From positions 1 through 22,499 of the forward strand of contig JARGSG010000233.1 of NCBI GenBank assembly GCA_030374805.1: DNA of 22,499 nucleotides, written 5' to 3'. Origin of the DNA: Gracilaria gracilis. Lineage: Eukaryota; Rhodophyta; Florideophyceae; Gracilariales; Gracilariaceae. Below are positions 8,208 through 16,191 of this stretch, piece after piece. Each line of letters starts with the position of its first letter. Position 1 is the stretch's first letter. The position numbers and the translations under genes were made by a program. The notes beneath the pieces are model-generated. The model had not been told where the DNA came from. It did not search any database and saw only the letters and a list, made by a program, of their open reading frames with translations.

Positions 8208-9525
8208 CCCGGCAATATTGCTTTTCTTTTTTCAAGGATTCGGTCGCATTCCCAGAGCGCTCGCTGTTCATCAACGAGCTTCTTTCCGGATCATTTTCAT
8301 CGCGCATCCGCAAACACTACCATACTGCGCCACCTTCAAAACGTAAACAAGTTCATTGCAGGCATTACGAACGAGCTTTAATCCCTCCAACACTGTTGAG
8401 GGCCATACTTGAAAACTCTCTTTTCTTCAAGACGCAGGATTATTTTGTCGAAGCGCCTCTGCTCTATTTGGCCATCCGCCCTTTCCTAGCACCAGAGTCG
8501 CAACATGACGACAAAGGCCATTCGTACCATTACTTGCTTTTTTAGCCTGCCGCGAAGTATGGCTCGAGCAATGCCCGGAAGTAGTAACGCAAGCTCAGAA
8601 TTACGCATCATTCGCGAAATGGATAAGGCAGTTGGAGGAGGCTAAAAGGTCTGCAGGTGAGCCTTCACCACATCCTCCCGCTGTGGCCAACCTTCTTCAC
8701 GTGCTTCTAGACGGAAGGGACATCAGAAATTACGAAACCGCAAGCTTGGCTGTGGGGGGGTTGTTTAATCAACACCTTCACAATTACTACCGCATCGCTT
8801 TTGCTACCGATATGCACCCTGGAGAGTCAGGACCGCCGAGTACGGCAGTTTGTTTTGCATTTATGCAAACTGTAGACTCCGCTGGTATCCTTACACCTCT
8901 TTACTGGTTCCATTCTTTACTTGTTCTGTTTTTCGCCCAGCTCGAACAACGGCGAAACAAAAGGACAGGTATTTTCCTCACGGAACCATCAACAAGGTGG
9001 GAACAACTTTTGTTCTTATCCGCCCTGGTGCATATATCAAAGATTTCGGAAGGACAAAGGCTCTCACATCCCATCCCTGAAGAGATTAGGTCGAAAGGGA
9101 GCCCAACGTATTGGGAAATCCATACAGCTGCTTGTACGCGCTTGGGACCGATTTTCTTTTTATCTGGGTTTCCAGAGCGTGGAGCAACTATGCACTCCTT
9201 ACGTTTTTCTCGATAACAACCTGGTATACAAAGTGGTCGATTCCCGATCGGATGGCTATGTTTCAAGGCGTCTTCTGCGAAAGAATTTCATATATCCCCG
9301 AGTCTAACACATGATCCGACGCAAGTTTCCCAGTTCGCCTTATCTATCACAGACACAATTGACAACAGCTTGCGTGAAATTGTATCCGATTTCCTTGCTG
9401 ATATATATGCAGTAACGGAATACGACGAATTATACTCGTGCCAAGACCAAGGTCCCTTCCGTTTTTATGAATCATTGAAGGTGCCGACCTCCTGTAGTAC
9501 CCCCTCTGCTTCTCAACACACACAT
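8201..9525 (+). pseudogene. Frame-shifting coding-like region upstream of the methyltransferase
   Basis: Protein-like text passes through four overlapping frames. One runs from the ATG at 8201 to 8545, the next from about 8520 to 8845, the third from about 8832 to 9080 and the fourth from about 9065 to 9307. The frame of the methyltransferase is itself open from 9217. Every step is in the same direction (equivalent to -1), and adjacent frames overlap, so ordinary introns are not needed to explain them. The recovered text is rich in aromatic and hydrophobic residues, for example FVLIRPGAYIKDF and VFLDNNLVYKVVD, with no domain I recognise. It may be the original N-terminal half of the methyltransferase protein, or a separate decayed gene ending at 9307. 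The sense of frame 8632-9216 is ambiguous, since a single stop at 9214-9216 separates it from the methyltransferase frame. Confidence 0.5.
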
Positions 9526-11874
9526 ATGGACACTGATCTTCTCCCCAACCATTTTCTTCGGTATCCCTACGCTTTGACTGCCAATATTCGCAGTTCGGTG
9601 GAGATGTACAAATCACCAAAAACGGTGCCCCACCGGGTCCTTTTGAGGATCCGATGTCGACCACCTTCTGATACGCCGCTTTCAAAGCAACCACCCCGCA
9701 AGAGAAGAAAAAGTGATGCACCAAAAACTGCCTCTGGTTCTACCGTATACAACGTCCCGAAACCGCTGCACCGCCGAACTCTCAACGATTTGTTGCGCAC
9801 CCCACCACTCAATGCGGGAAAAGGTGCGTCAAGTGAAGAAGATGCAAATCCGGGAGCTTCCGTCCCAGAACTGGCGGCGATTAAACAGCGTGACTTGCAT
9901 TCGGCAATCAGCAATCTTTACAACATCGTTGGGGACAAGTTTGCTCTCCTGGATACTGGGTTCGAGAACTTCGCAAATGCTTTGAGGCTGAAGTACGGAC
10001 ATTTGAACATCATTGGTAAAACGCAACTTGTTCTAATTGATCCTCCTCGTAATATTCGCGACTACTCGTACGATACCCTCAATCACGACCAAATAATAAT
10101 GACGGTACGTCTGATTGGGAAACTCCTTCGCCCTGGAGGTCATGCACTCATTTTGTCGTCATTTCAGATGGCGCAAACCTGGATAGAGCTGTTTACAAAG
10201 GCCCCGAATCTCCCGGCAACGAAACTTCGTTGTGAAGATTTCGAAGCAGATATGGAAGACACTGACGATGATAGTAGCAGTGATGAAAGTGAAGAGGGCG
10301 AAAGTACTGGACGTACACCAACAACACCTCCCCACCGTAAGAGCAGCTTAACTAAATCAACATTCACTGTCGATCAAGTTCCAATCGTGTTCTCATGGCA
10401 TCCTTCTCAAAACAAGGGCAGCAGTTCGAAAAGAAAGAATTCCATTCTCGTAAACATGAATGAGTACGCGATACACGTGAAGAGAAATGGTCTCACTTCC
10501 GCAAACGAATTCGAAATGGAAAACACGGACAGAAATTTCAACTTCGTCGGGTGTTCTTACCCACCTTGGAAAAACACAATAAACAATATCAAAGATCTCC
10601 CACCACACGAGCAGGTTCGGGTAACTTTTAACCCAAGTGCCCCAGATGGTACCGATTCCAGAAACTCAACGGATACAATTGGTTCTCGTGTCAAGACTTA
10701 CGCTCTACGAAGTGATCAAAAACCGATCGCACTGATCCAAGAACTTATTGCTCGCTACTCCAGGCCTGGCGACATTGTGATCGACTTTTTTGCTGGAACG
10801 TTCTCAACAGCGATAGCCGCAATGTCACTGCCAGGACACCGCCGTTTCTTTGGTTGTGAAATAGACGTACGGTGTCATGCAGCTGCAAAGCTGAACTTTC
10901 TTATTGCTCTCTCGAAGACGATATACTACAGGGCAAACGATATCTTGTTTGATATGGGCCTGTATAAAAAAGCTATGTGCCTTATAACTACTGTGGTTCG
11001 GCTTCTCACATGCGGAAGTGTGGAGAATGCCGTGTTTCCAGGGAACCTGTACTTGAAACGTGTTGATCCACTTACCGTTCTCGCTGGTGACAAGCGCTGG
11101 AGAGCTCCCGCTCCATATCCGCATTACCAAAGGTTTTCTAGTGCCATACTTGCAGCACTGAGCTCAATGTGGAACGATCATGCTTTTGTCCGAATGGCAA
11201 ACAGTACACCATTCCAAAAATGGACGGAACGTTACCAAGGGCTTCTGCAACAGGTGAGCATGGAAGATCTGTTACTGGTGGAAAGTTCTGCGAACAACCT
11301 CATTATTGCAAAGAGTACCATACAGCACCCACTCGCCGGTAAAGGTGCATTTGCGGCCCAAACGTTTCGAAAAGACCAGGTCATCTGCCAGTATTACGGC
11401 ACTTTAGTCTACCACGACCTTACCAAGAGGCACCAGGAGGTGAAAAGTGCCTATTCGTGTTCTCATAATTACGGACATGGTGTTCTGGCAGTGGACTGCC
11501 AAAGATTTGCAGAGTACGCAATCCAAGTTTCAGTTCGTCCTGCAGCATTCCCAGACGTGACAACTATAGATAAGAAAAACGGTCTCAAAACAGTATATGT
11601 CGTACCGTTTAAGTTCTGTACTGCAGCATACATTAATGATTACAACTACCACCATATGGATAAGCAGTTCCAGGCAGCAATGAACAATCGAATTCCTGAC
11701 GCACACCGCCGTGTGCCAAATGTTCAGTTTCAACTTAAAACTGACAATATTAGTCACCCAGATCACCTCGAGAATCAGGCAATGATCAACGTCATTGCAA
11801 CTCGAACGATCAACCCTGGACAGGAGCTCTTTACTTCGTACGAAAAATGCGGTGTGGTAACATCTCTCTGCTAG
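9526..11874 (+). CDS. Beta-class DNA methyltransferase-SET domain fusion (782 aa)
   Basis: The start is the first ATG of a frame that is open from 9217; coding-like text before it means the true start may lie upstream. Residues ~50-150 are low complexity, with a basic patch PPRKRRK. The catalytic motif comes first: LVLIDPPRNIRDYSY (D172-R175), the place of DPPY/DPPW, followed by LLRPGGHALILSSF. An acidic insert (about 240-270) separates it from the AdoMet-binding motif DFFAGTFSTAIAA (D420) and FFGCEID (E445). This order, motif IV before motif I, is that of the N4/N6 amino-methyltransferases (PF01555 type). Residues ~590-775 resemble a SET domain: GKGAFAAQTF (G605), QYYGTL, AAYINDYN (N704) in the NHS position, NVQFQ, and INPGQELFTSYEK (Y772). 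It would methylate DNA bases and possibly histone lysines in the nucleus. DPPR lacks the usual aromatic, so DNA activity is uncertain. Confidence 0.85.
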   Translation: MDTDLLPNHFLRYPYALTANIRSSVEMYKSPKTVPHRVLLRIRCRPPSDTPLSKQPPRKRRKSDAPKTASGSTVYNVPKPLHRRTLNDLLRTPPLNAGKGASSEEDANPGASVPELAAIKQRDLHSAISNLYNIVGDKFALLDTGFENFANALRLKYGHLNIIGKTQLVLIDPPRNIRDYSYDTLNHDQIIMTVRLIGKLLRPGGHALILSSFQMAQTWIELFTKAPNLPATKLRCEDFEADMEDTDDDSSSDESEEGESTGRTPTTPPHRKSSLTKSTFTVDQVPIVFSWHPSQNKGSSSKRKNSILVNMNEYAIHVKRNGLTSANEFEMENTDRNFNFVGCSYPPWKNTINNIKDLPPHEQVRVTFNPSAPDGTDSRNSTDTIGSRVKTYALRSDQKPIALIQELIARYSRPGDIVIDFFAGTFSTAIAAMSLPGHRRFFGCEIDVRCHAAAKLNFLIALSKTIYYRANDILFDMGLYKKAMCLITTVVRLLTCGSVENAVFPGNLYLKRVDPLTVLAGDKRWRAPAPYPHYQRFSSAILAALSSMWNDHAFVRMANSTPFQKWTERYQGLLQQVSMEDLLLVESSANNLIIAKSTIQHPLAGKGAFAAQTFRKDQVICQYYGTLVYHDLTKRHQEVKSAYSCSHNYGHGVLAVDCQRFAEYAIQVSVRPAAFPDVTTIDKKNGLKTVYVVPFKFCTAAYINDYNYHHMDKQFQAAMNNRIPDAHRRVPNVQFQLKTDNISHPDHLENQAMINVIATRTINPGQELFTSYEKCGVVTSLC

Positions 11875-12027
11875 TGAAATAATAGAATCATTCCTTCAAA
11901 GTGTACAGCCGTTCTTATATTGAGATGAGTGGTCGCGGTGTTTAGAATTTAATGGACACGTTTTCTTTGATGAATACCGCGAGGTGTACTACAGAACTCG
12001 GTAGAAAACGGCTGAGCACGTTAAGTG

Positions 12028-12354
12028 ATGGATTTGTGGGATGATAGGTACCTGATTTCAAGGATGTTCAATGATTTGGTTATTGCAGACAACCATACGT
12101 TGAATAACACGCACATTGCAACTTTCAGAAAGGCAATGAACGCTCCGGAAGATGTTTTGTACAATGTTGCTCGAAAGTTAGACATGGATAGTGCTGGTGG
12201 GTTTTGGTGAGATAATCAAATGAAGTGGCGAAGATATCAGCAAATTGTTGTGGATGCTAAGAGTAGGGGAATCGGTAGAAAAAAAGGGGGTTCTGAAACG
12301 ACTATCTGTTTTCGTACTGCGCGTAGACAGTGTACCAGACTGCTAGACCTCGGT
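12028..12354 (+). pseudogene. Small degraded reading frame, unknown
   Basis: An ATG at 12028 opens 60 codons with natural-looking composition (NDLVIADNHTLN, DVLYNVARKLDMD), stopped by TGA at 12208-12210. The same frame then continues with coding-like text to a TAG at 12352-12354, including a basic stretch GIGRKKGG. Either it is a 60-residue peptide gene, or more likely a remnant of a longer gene with a nonsense mutation. No family was recognised. It lies between the methyltransferase and the USP-like gene. Confidence 0.35.
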
Positions 12355-12596
12355 TAGATTTTGGCGTGATGCGGGCGGACATGCCAAGTGAGCTCCACAA
12401 GTCGTACAGGGAATGTTGCCGTCTGCTCAGCGATAGAAGATGAACACAGCCAACGGATGCATGCTGTTGGCTATTTCCACCCTTAACAAGGACGTATGGT
12501 TACATATAGTCTACGACAGTGCTTTTCAGCTTCTGAAGCAATGCACAGAACAAACTATGATTAAACCCAACAAAACTGTGGTACAAAACTGTGGTA

Positions 12597-12641
12597 CACA
12601 AACATGAACCGGGTTTTGGCTTTGTCCTAGGACATGCGGTA
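12597..12641. repeat. Degenerate solo end of the palindrome repeat
   Basis: CACAAACATGAACCGGGTTT followed by TGGCTTTGTCCTAGGACATG matches the right end of the repeat element, in which CACGAACATGAACCAAGTTT precedes the palindrome, with several substitutions. The rest of the element is not recognisable here, so it is an old, truncated copy. Confidence 0.7.
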
Positions 12642-12685
12642 TACATATTTGAAAAATACTGTTCACAATTTTGAACACCTGTACA

Positions 12686-12717
12686 ACGTGTAGAATGCAA
12701 AAGTGCATTTTACACGT
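12686..12717. promoter_or_regulatory. 32-bp hairpin motif, promoter copy 2
   Basis: The arms ACGTGTAGAATGCA and TGCATTTTACACGT flank AAAG and differ from perfect pairing at one position (a G:T wobble). The motif ends about 160 bp before the ATG at 12876. It matches 4129-4160 in length, loop and flanks, which argues for a conserved upstream element of this gene family. Confidence 0.55.
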
Positions 12718-12875
12718 GGAGGATTGTTTCTCGCGACGCAGCTTTTGCAAATCGTGAGAGCTTGCTCCACTCCATCTGCAGCAATCGTGGACATTGACGA
12801 GAAGCTCATTTCAACCCTTTGTTCTCTCACATTGAGGTTATCGACTTGCCACATGCATGTCGCTGGAATCCGAAA

Positions 12876-14648
12876 ATGAGCTTCGAAAACGATCCGAGAA
12901 TTGGACCTGTCGAAAACCCAGATATTGATCGTGTTATTTCGGAGTATAACAAGGCAGTACGGCAGTGTCATAAACCACTTGAAGCAGAGCGAATGCCAGC
13001 GACGGATTCAGAAAGCGAGAACGAATACCTCTTGATTTCATTGGGCGATTCTTCTTCAGAATACGAACGCGATGATTGTTCGAGCGCCGACGGAAGATCT
13101 AGTGGCGATGCCCATGGGTCTGGGTCTGAATGGAATCTAGATGAACTAATTGTTGACTCGTCCTCTGATTTGCAAAAGCAGAAAGACGAGTCGAGTCACA
13201 AATTAGAGCATCCAGGGATTAGACCCGAAGGCATTGTACCGGAAATACAGAAAGCAGCTGAGCTAACAGCTCAAACGTTGAATGATGGATTGAAGTATAC
13301 CAGTCTGAAAGGCGTTTTCTTCTCTGCAGATGTTATTGGTACACATCGCCAAAATGAGGTTCTCCAAAATTCCCCATCACTCTGTGACACATTTCATCTC
13401 AACTTCTTTTACCTTTTGGCAAAGCATGGAAACTTTCTTTTGCCAACACATCTGAATCGCAAAGGTTTCGAATGGGCAAACAAGGACGAGTGGTATCTGT
13501 GCTCGATCATGAAAAGCGGACACCCGTGGGATGTGTCAAATGCTGGTGAGCTTTACAAGCTTCTGCTACCTTTGGAAATGGTTGAAAATGATCGTTCATA
13601 CCAGAAGTCTATCAAACTTCAGATGAGTGGATTTGAATCCATTCTGAAGAATGATTGGCACGCATATGAAAGGAATCGTATGCTCTTGTTGCAAACCAAA
13701 GGCCAGCAGTTTTTCGAGCATCTTTGTACGGCAGATGGTATTAGAGCCCGATCAGTATCTCTCAAGGACAAGCGTGGGTGTTTGTATTTCGATAATTCGT
13801 GTGCCTTAGATTCACTTCTGTTCATCTTCCCACACCTCTATTGGATGCTTTTTAAGAAGGAACTTTTCGGGAAGACCGATAATGGGATATCGTACGCCTT
13901 CAAAGCTCCAGGAGCTATAGTGGTGTGCGTCATAATGCAAAGTTTATTCTCAATTGGAGTGAATCACTACCGTGAACGTTTTCATCAGCGAATCTCGAAC
14001 TACTTGCGAGTTCTAATCCAAGATCTTTCGAGCTTTTACAGGCCAAGAGGAAAGCCCCTTCCTCGTTTTTGGGACCCATGTAAGAAAAATCCCTTCTTGA
14101 ACATAAACGAAGTAGTTTGGTATATCCTCCCAAGACTGCTCGGCGCAAAGGGACACTGTAGCTTACTATCTCAATTGGAGTTCAGGAGGATAATGATATC
14201 TGATGATTGCTTGAAAGATTGCTTGAGGGATCGCAAGACTTCATCTACTTTTGCTGAATTTCTTCACGACCTCGTTATTCTCAAGAACGGCCGTGTGGTT
14301 GAAGGATGCCTTGTATTTCACCTAGATGAAAAAGTTTCAAACCCAAATGTTCAAGTACTTAAAGAGCTTCTTGGTGAAACCCGTACATTTTCTTCCAATG
14401 GATATGAGTTGAAAATTCTGGCATTCTTAGGATACGAACTTAAATCTTCCGAAACTCACTTTATTTCAGGCGTTCTGTTCAAGGCCACTAACGGCAAAGA
14501 CAGAATCTACTTTTACGACGGCACAAATGATGGTGGGAAACCCAAAGGAATGACGCTGCGGACTGCATTTCAGAAGAACAATTCTGTTTTCTCCGTTCCC
14601 CGTCTACTTACTTTTGCAGTGGCTTCGAGGGCAGAAGTCATTGAATAA
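12876..14648 (+). CDS. USP-like cysteine peptidase-related protein (590 aa)
   Basis: The first ATG in the frame is at 12876. Residues ~30-110 are acidic and serine-rich. The C-terminal two thirds resemble a divergent ubiquitin-specific-protease fold. A nucleophile box, FDNSCALDSLLF, puts a Cys at 309 within the N/S-C-x-L-x-S pattern. A late His lies in THFISGVLF (H528), and an Asp follows 20 residues later in IYFYDGTND (D548), as in the His...Asp spacing of USP peptidases. Such proteins remove ubiquitin or ubiquitin-like tags, often from histones or transcription factors. Substrate and activity are unproven, and the overall similarity to USPs is confined to these boxes. It is convergent with the next gene, only 34 bp apart. 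A truncated second copy lies at 1-125. The shared 32-bp hairpin lies upstream. Confidence 0.75.
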   Translation: MSFENDPRIGPVENPDIDRVISEYNKAVRQCHKPLEAERMPATDSESENEYLLISLGDSSSEYERDDCSSADGRSSGDAHGSGSEWNLDELIVDSSSDLQKQKDESSHKLEHPGIRPEGIVPEIQKAAELTAQTLNDGLKYTSLKGVFFSADVIGTHRQNEVLQNSPSLCDTFHLNFFYLLAKHGNFLLPTHLNRKGFEWANKDEWYLCSIMKSGHPWDVSNAGELYKLLLPLEMVENDRSYQKSIKLQMSGFESILKNDWHAYERNRMLLLQTKGQQFFEHLCTADGIRARSVSLKDKRGCLYFDNSCALDSLLFIFPHLYWMLFKKELFGKTDNGISYAFKAPGAIVVCVIMQSLFSIGVNHYRERFHQRISNYLRVLIQDLSSFYRPRGKPLPRFWDPCKKNPFLNINEVVWYILPRLLGAKGHCSLLSQLEFRRIMISDDCLKDCLRDRKTSSTFAEFLHDLVILKNGRVVEGCLVFHLDEKVSNPNVQVLKELLGETRTFSSNGYELKILAFLGYELKSSETHFISGVLFKATNGKDRIYFYDGTNDGGKPKGMTLRTAFQKNNSVFSVPRLLTFAVASRAEVIE

Positions 14649-14682
14649 GATCAGAAGAATAGATGAAGCTTTTTTTGCAAAA

Positions 14683-15837
14683 TCAGCTTCGCAGGACACC
14701 ATATATCTTTCTTATATCACAGATATTGGTTAAAGATTCTTCAATATCTTCATTTAGCCTGCCTATCCAGTCGTGAGAGACCATTGATTTTCTCTCCAAA
14801 CCATTATGTAGAGCATAGTTGTGTTGAGCGAGGTGTTGCTTCAAAGAGTTTGGAAGGAGGAAAAGGCACAGAGTGTTTTCCATATCCATTTCACAGAAGC
14901 AATAACTTGTGCCCCATCCTTTTAGAGACTGCTCGCCGAAACGGAACTTGACAAAAAGCTTCGCCCTTACCTTCGAGGCAACAAGAGACCTAGGTTTCGT
15001 AGAGACTACTTGCTTCGGTTCTGAGCGTAACCAGCCTTCATATCTCCTAGAGTTAATTAGAACGCTTACACAAGTGTCTTCTCCTTCACCATAACCAAGG
15101 CTTTTCTTCGTCCCTTTCGACATGCTCAGAAACGAAATCGGGCGCCAGCAGTACGTACCACTGCCTTGATATGTGAAGATCCGTTCTAGTTGAGTACTTT
15201 CGTCAACAGAATGTGGTAGAGATAGATAATCCAACCAGGAAATTATAGATTCGGGCTTTGGGGCCGGTACCCAAGCCAAGTAGCATGGGTCGAAACTGGG
15301 AGCCCCAGCGAATCCTCGTTGCGAAGTTAAAGAGTTTTTCTGCGCCCACCTACATGCTTCCAGTAATTTGGTGTTACACGAGAGCGATGCAAAGATGAGC
15401 TGTGTTTCAAGAGCGCGCTGTAAAACTATGCCTCCGATCCATTGTTCATAGTGGCAAACCTTGGTCCTTGGCATAAATTTCAGCTCTCCTTTCAAGAACG
15501 TAAGAACTTTGTCATTTCGTGAAGAGTAGTAGTCCAGAAGTCGTTTGTTTTCACTAGAATATTCGTAGTGGCTGATTGTTCTAGAAACACGAGATCGGTT
15601 AAACTGGAAGCATACTTTGCCTTCACGTTTCACAAGAAACCCAAGCCTGTGGTAACGTTGATCGGGGGAAACCAATAGAAATTGCGGACATACGTTTCCA
15701 TTCGCGACATCCAACAGAAACTGTGGTAACCAGGTGTCAGGTGGCAGACTTTCATTCTTGATACACGAAGGATCGTTGTACAACGAAAGGAGAATGGGCA
15801 TTCTCTCCTTCGTTGAAGAATGTATATGGGACATCAT
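14683..15837 (-). CDS. Orphan protein (384 aa)
   Basis: The frame has two adjacent ATGs (15835-15837 and 15832-15834); I use the first. The frame opens a little further upstream without an ATG. The protein is basic to neutral, globular-looking and free of long low-complexity stretches, with several Cys and Trp residues and blocks such as CHYEQWIGGIVL and GTSYCFCEMDMENT. I see no signal peptide or transmembrane segment and recognise no domain. It ends 34 bp from the end of the convergent USP-like gene, so their 3' ends may overlap in transcripts. The intact single frame and even composition support a real gene. Its role in the set is unknown. Confidence 0.68.
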   Translation of the reverse strand: MMSHIHSSTKERMPILLSLYNDPSCIKNESLPPDTWLPQFLLDVANGNVCPQFLLVSPDQRYHRLGFLVKREGKVCFQFNRSRVSRTISHYEYSSENKRLLDYYSSRNDKVLTFLKGELKFMPRTKVCHYEQWIGGIVLQRALETQLIFASLSCNTKLLEACRWAQKNSLTSQRGFAGAPSFDPCYLAWVPAPKPESIISWLDYLSLPHSVDESTQLERIFTYQGSGTYCWRPISFLSMSKGTKKSLGYGEGEDTCVSVLINSRRYEGWLRSEPKQVVSTKPRSLVASKVRAKLFVKFRFGEQSLKGWGTSYCFCEMDMENTLCLFLLPNSLKQHLAQHNYALHNGLERKSMVSHDWIGRLNEDIEESLTNICDIRKIYGVLRS

Positions 15838-15993
15838 AATGATTCGGATGCCTCGGAACAAAGAAACTAAAAGGAGGGATCGGTTTTTCGGTTGCAGAGA
15901 TCCAGGAGAGTATGAGAGAATGAACGACTAGACGGCCTGCGTTTGTGCACGATTACGATTTTTTACAAAAAGTACCGTAAGAAAACAAAATAA

Positions 15994-16191
15994 TCACCTA
16001 TCCAAGAATACTAAAGCTTCCTGAAAGCGTCTGGCTTCAGCTGCTGAATCTGGCGTGTTCTCTAGCGCGCTCGCATTATCACACCGATCTAAACCATTGA
16101 AAATGCTTTCAGGTATATGTATTTGAATCGTGAACTTCTTTTTCATTCTTTCCTCAAGTGGAGAGGGCCACTCAGGAACTACTATCGTCAA
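15994..16191 (-). other. Possible frameshifted tail of the SANT/Myb protein
   Basis: Right after, and overlapping by 20 bp, the end of the Myb-like gene (stop at 16172-16174), another minus-strand frame continues with natural composition, including ERMKKKFTIQIHIPESIF and ARRFQEALVFLDR, and stops at 15994. No ATG opens it at the junction; the nearest is 16 codons in. It could be the original C-terminus separated by a one-base shift, a tail reached by splicing or frameshifting, or a separate small gene. Confidence 0.35.

Larger units (their letters stand above)
12355..12875. promoter_or_regulatory. Spacer upstream of the USP-like gene
   Basis: This stretch holds no convincing gene. It contains a worn single end of the palindrome repeat (12597-12641), a short direct repeat of CAAAACTGTGGTA around 12570-12598, and the 32-bp hairpin motif (12686-12717). 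The promoter of the plus-strand gene starting at 12876 should be here. Confidence 0.5.

Noticed and set aside
8524..8545. A 22-bp GT...AG stretch that looks like a mini-intron
   Set aside because: Removing 22 bp does not connect the two coding-like frames on either side, so splicing here would not repair the reading frame.
8901..9266. A 121-codon minus-strand frame
   Set aside because: It overlaps plus-strand coding-like text, has no ATG-supported domain, and is more simply a shadow.
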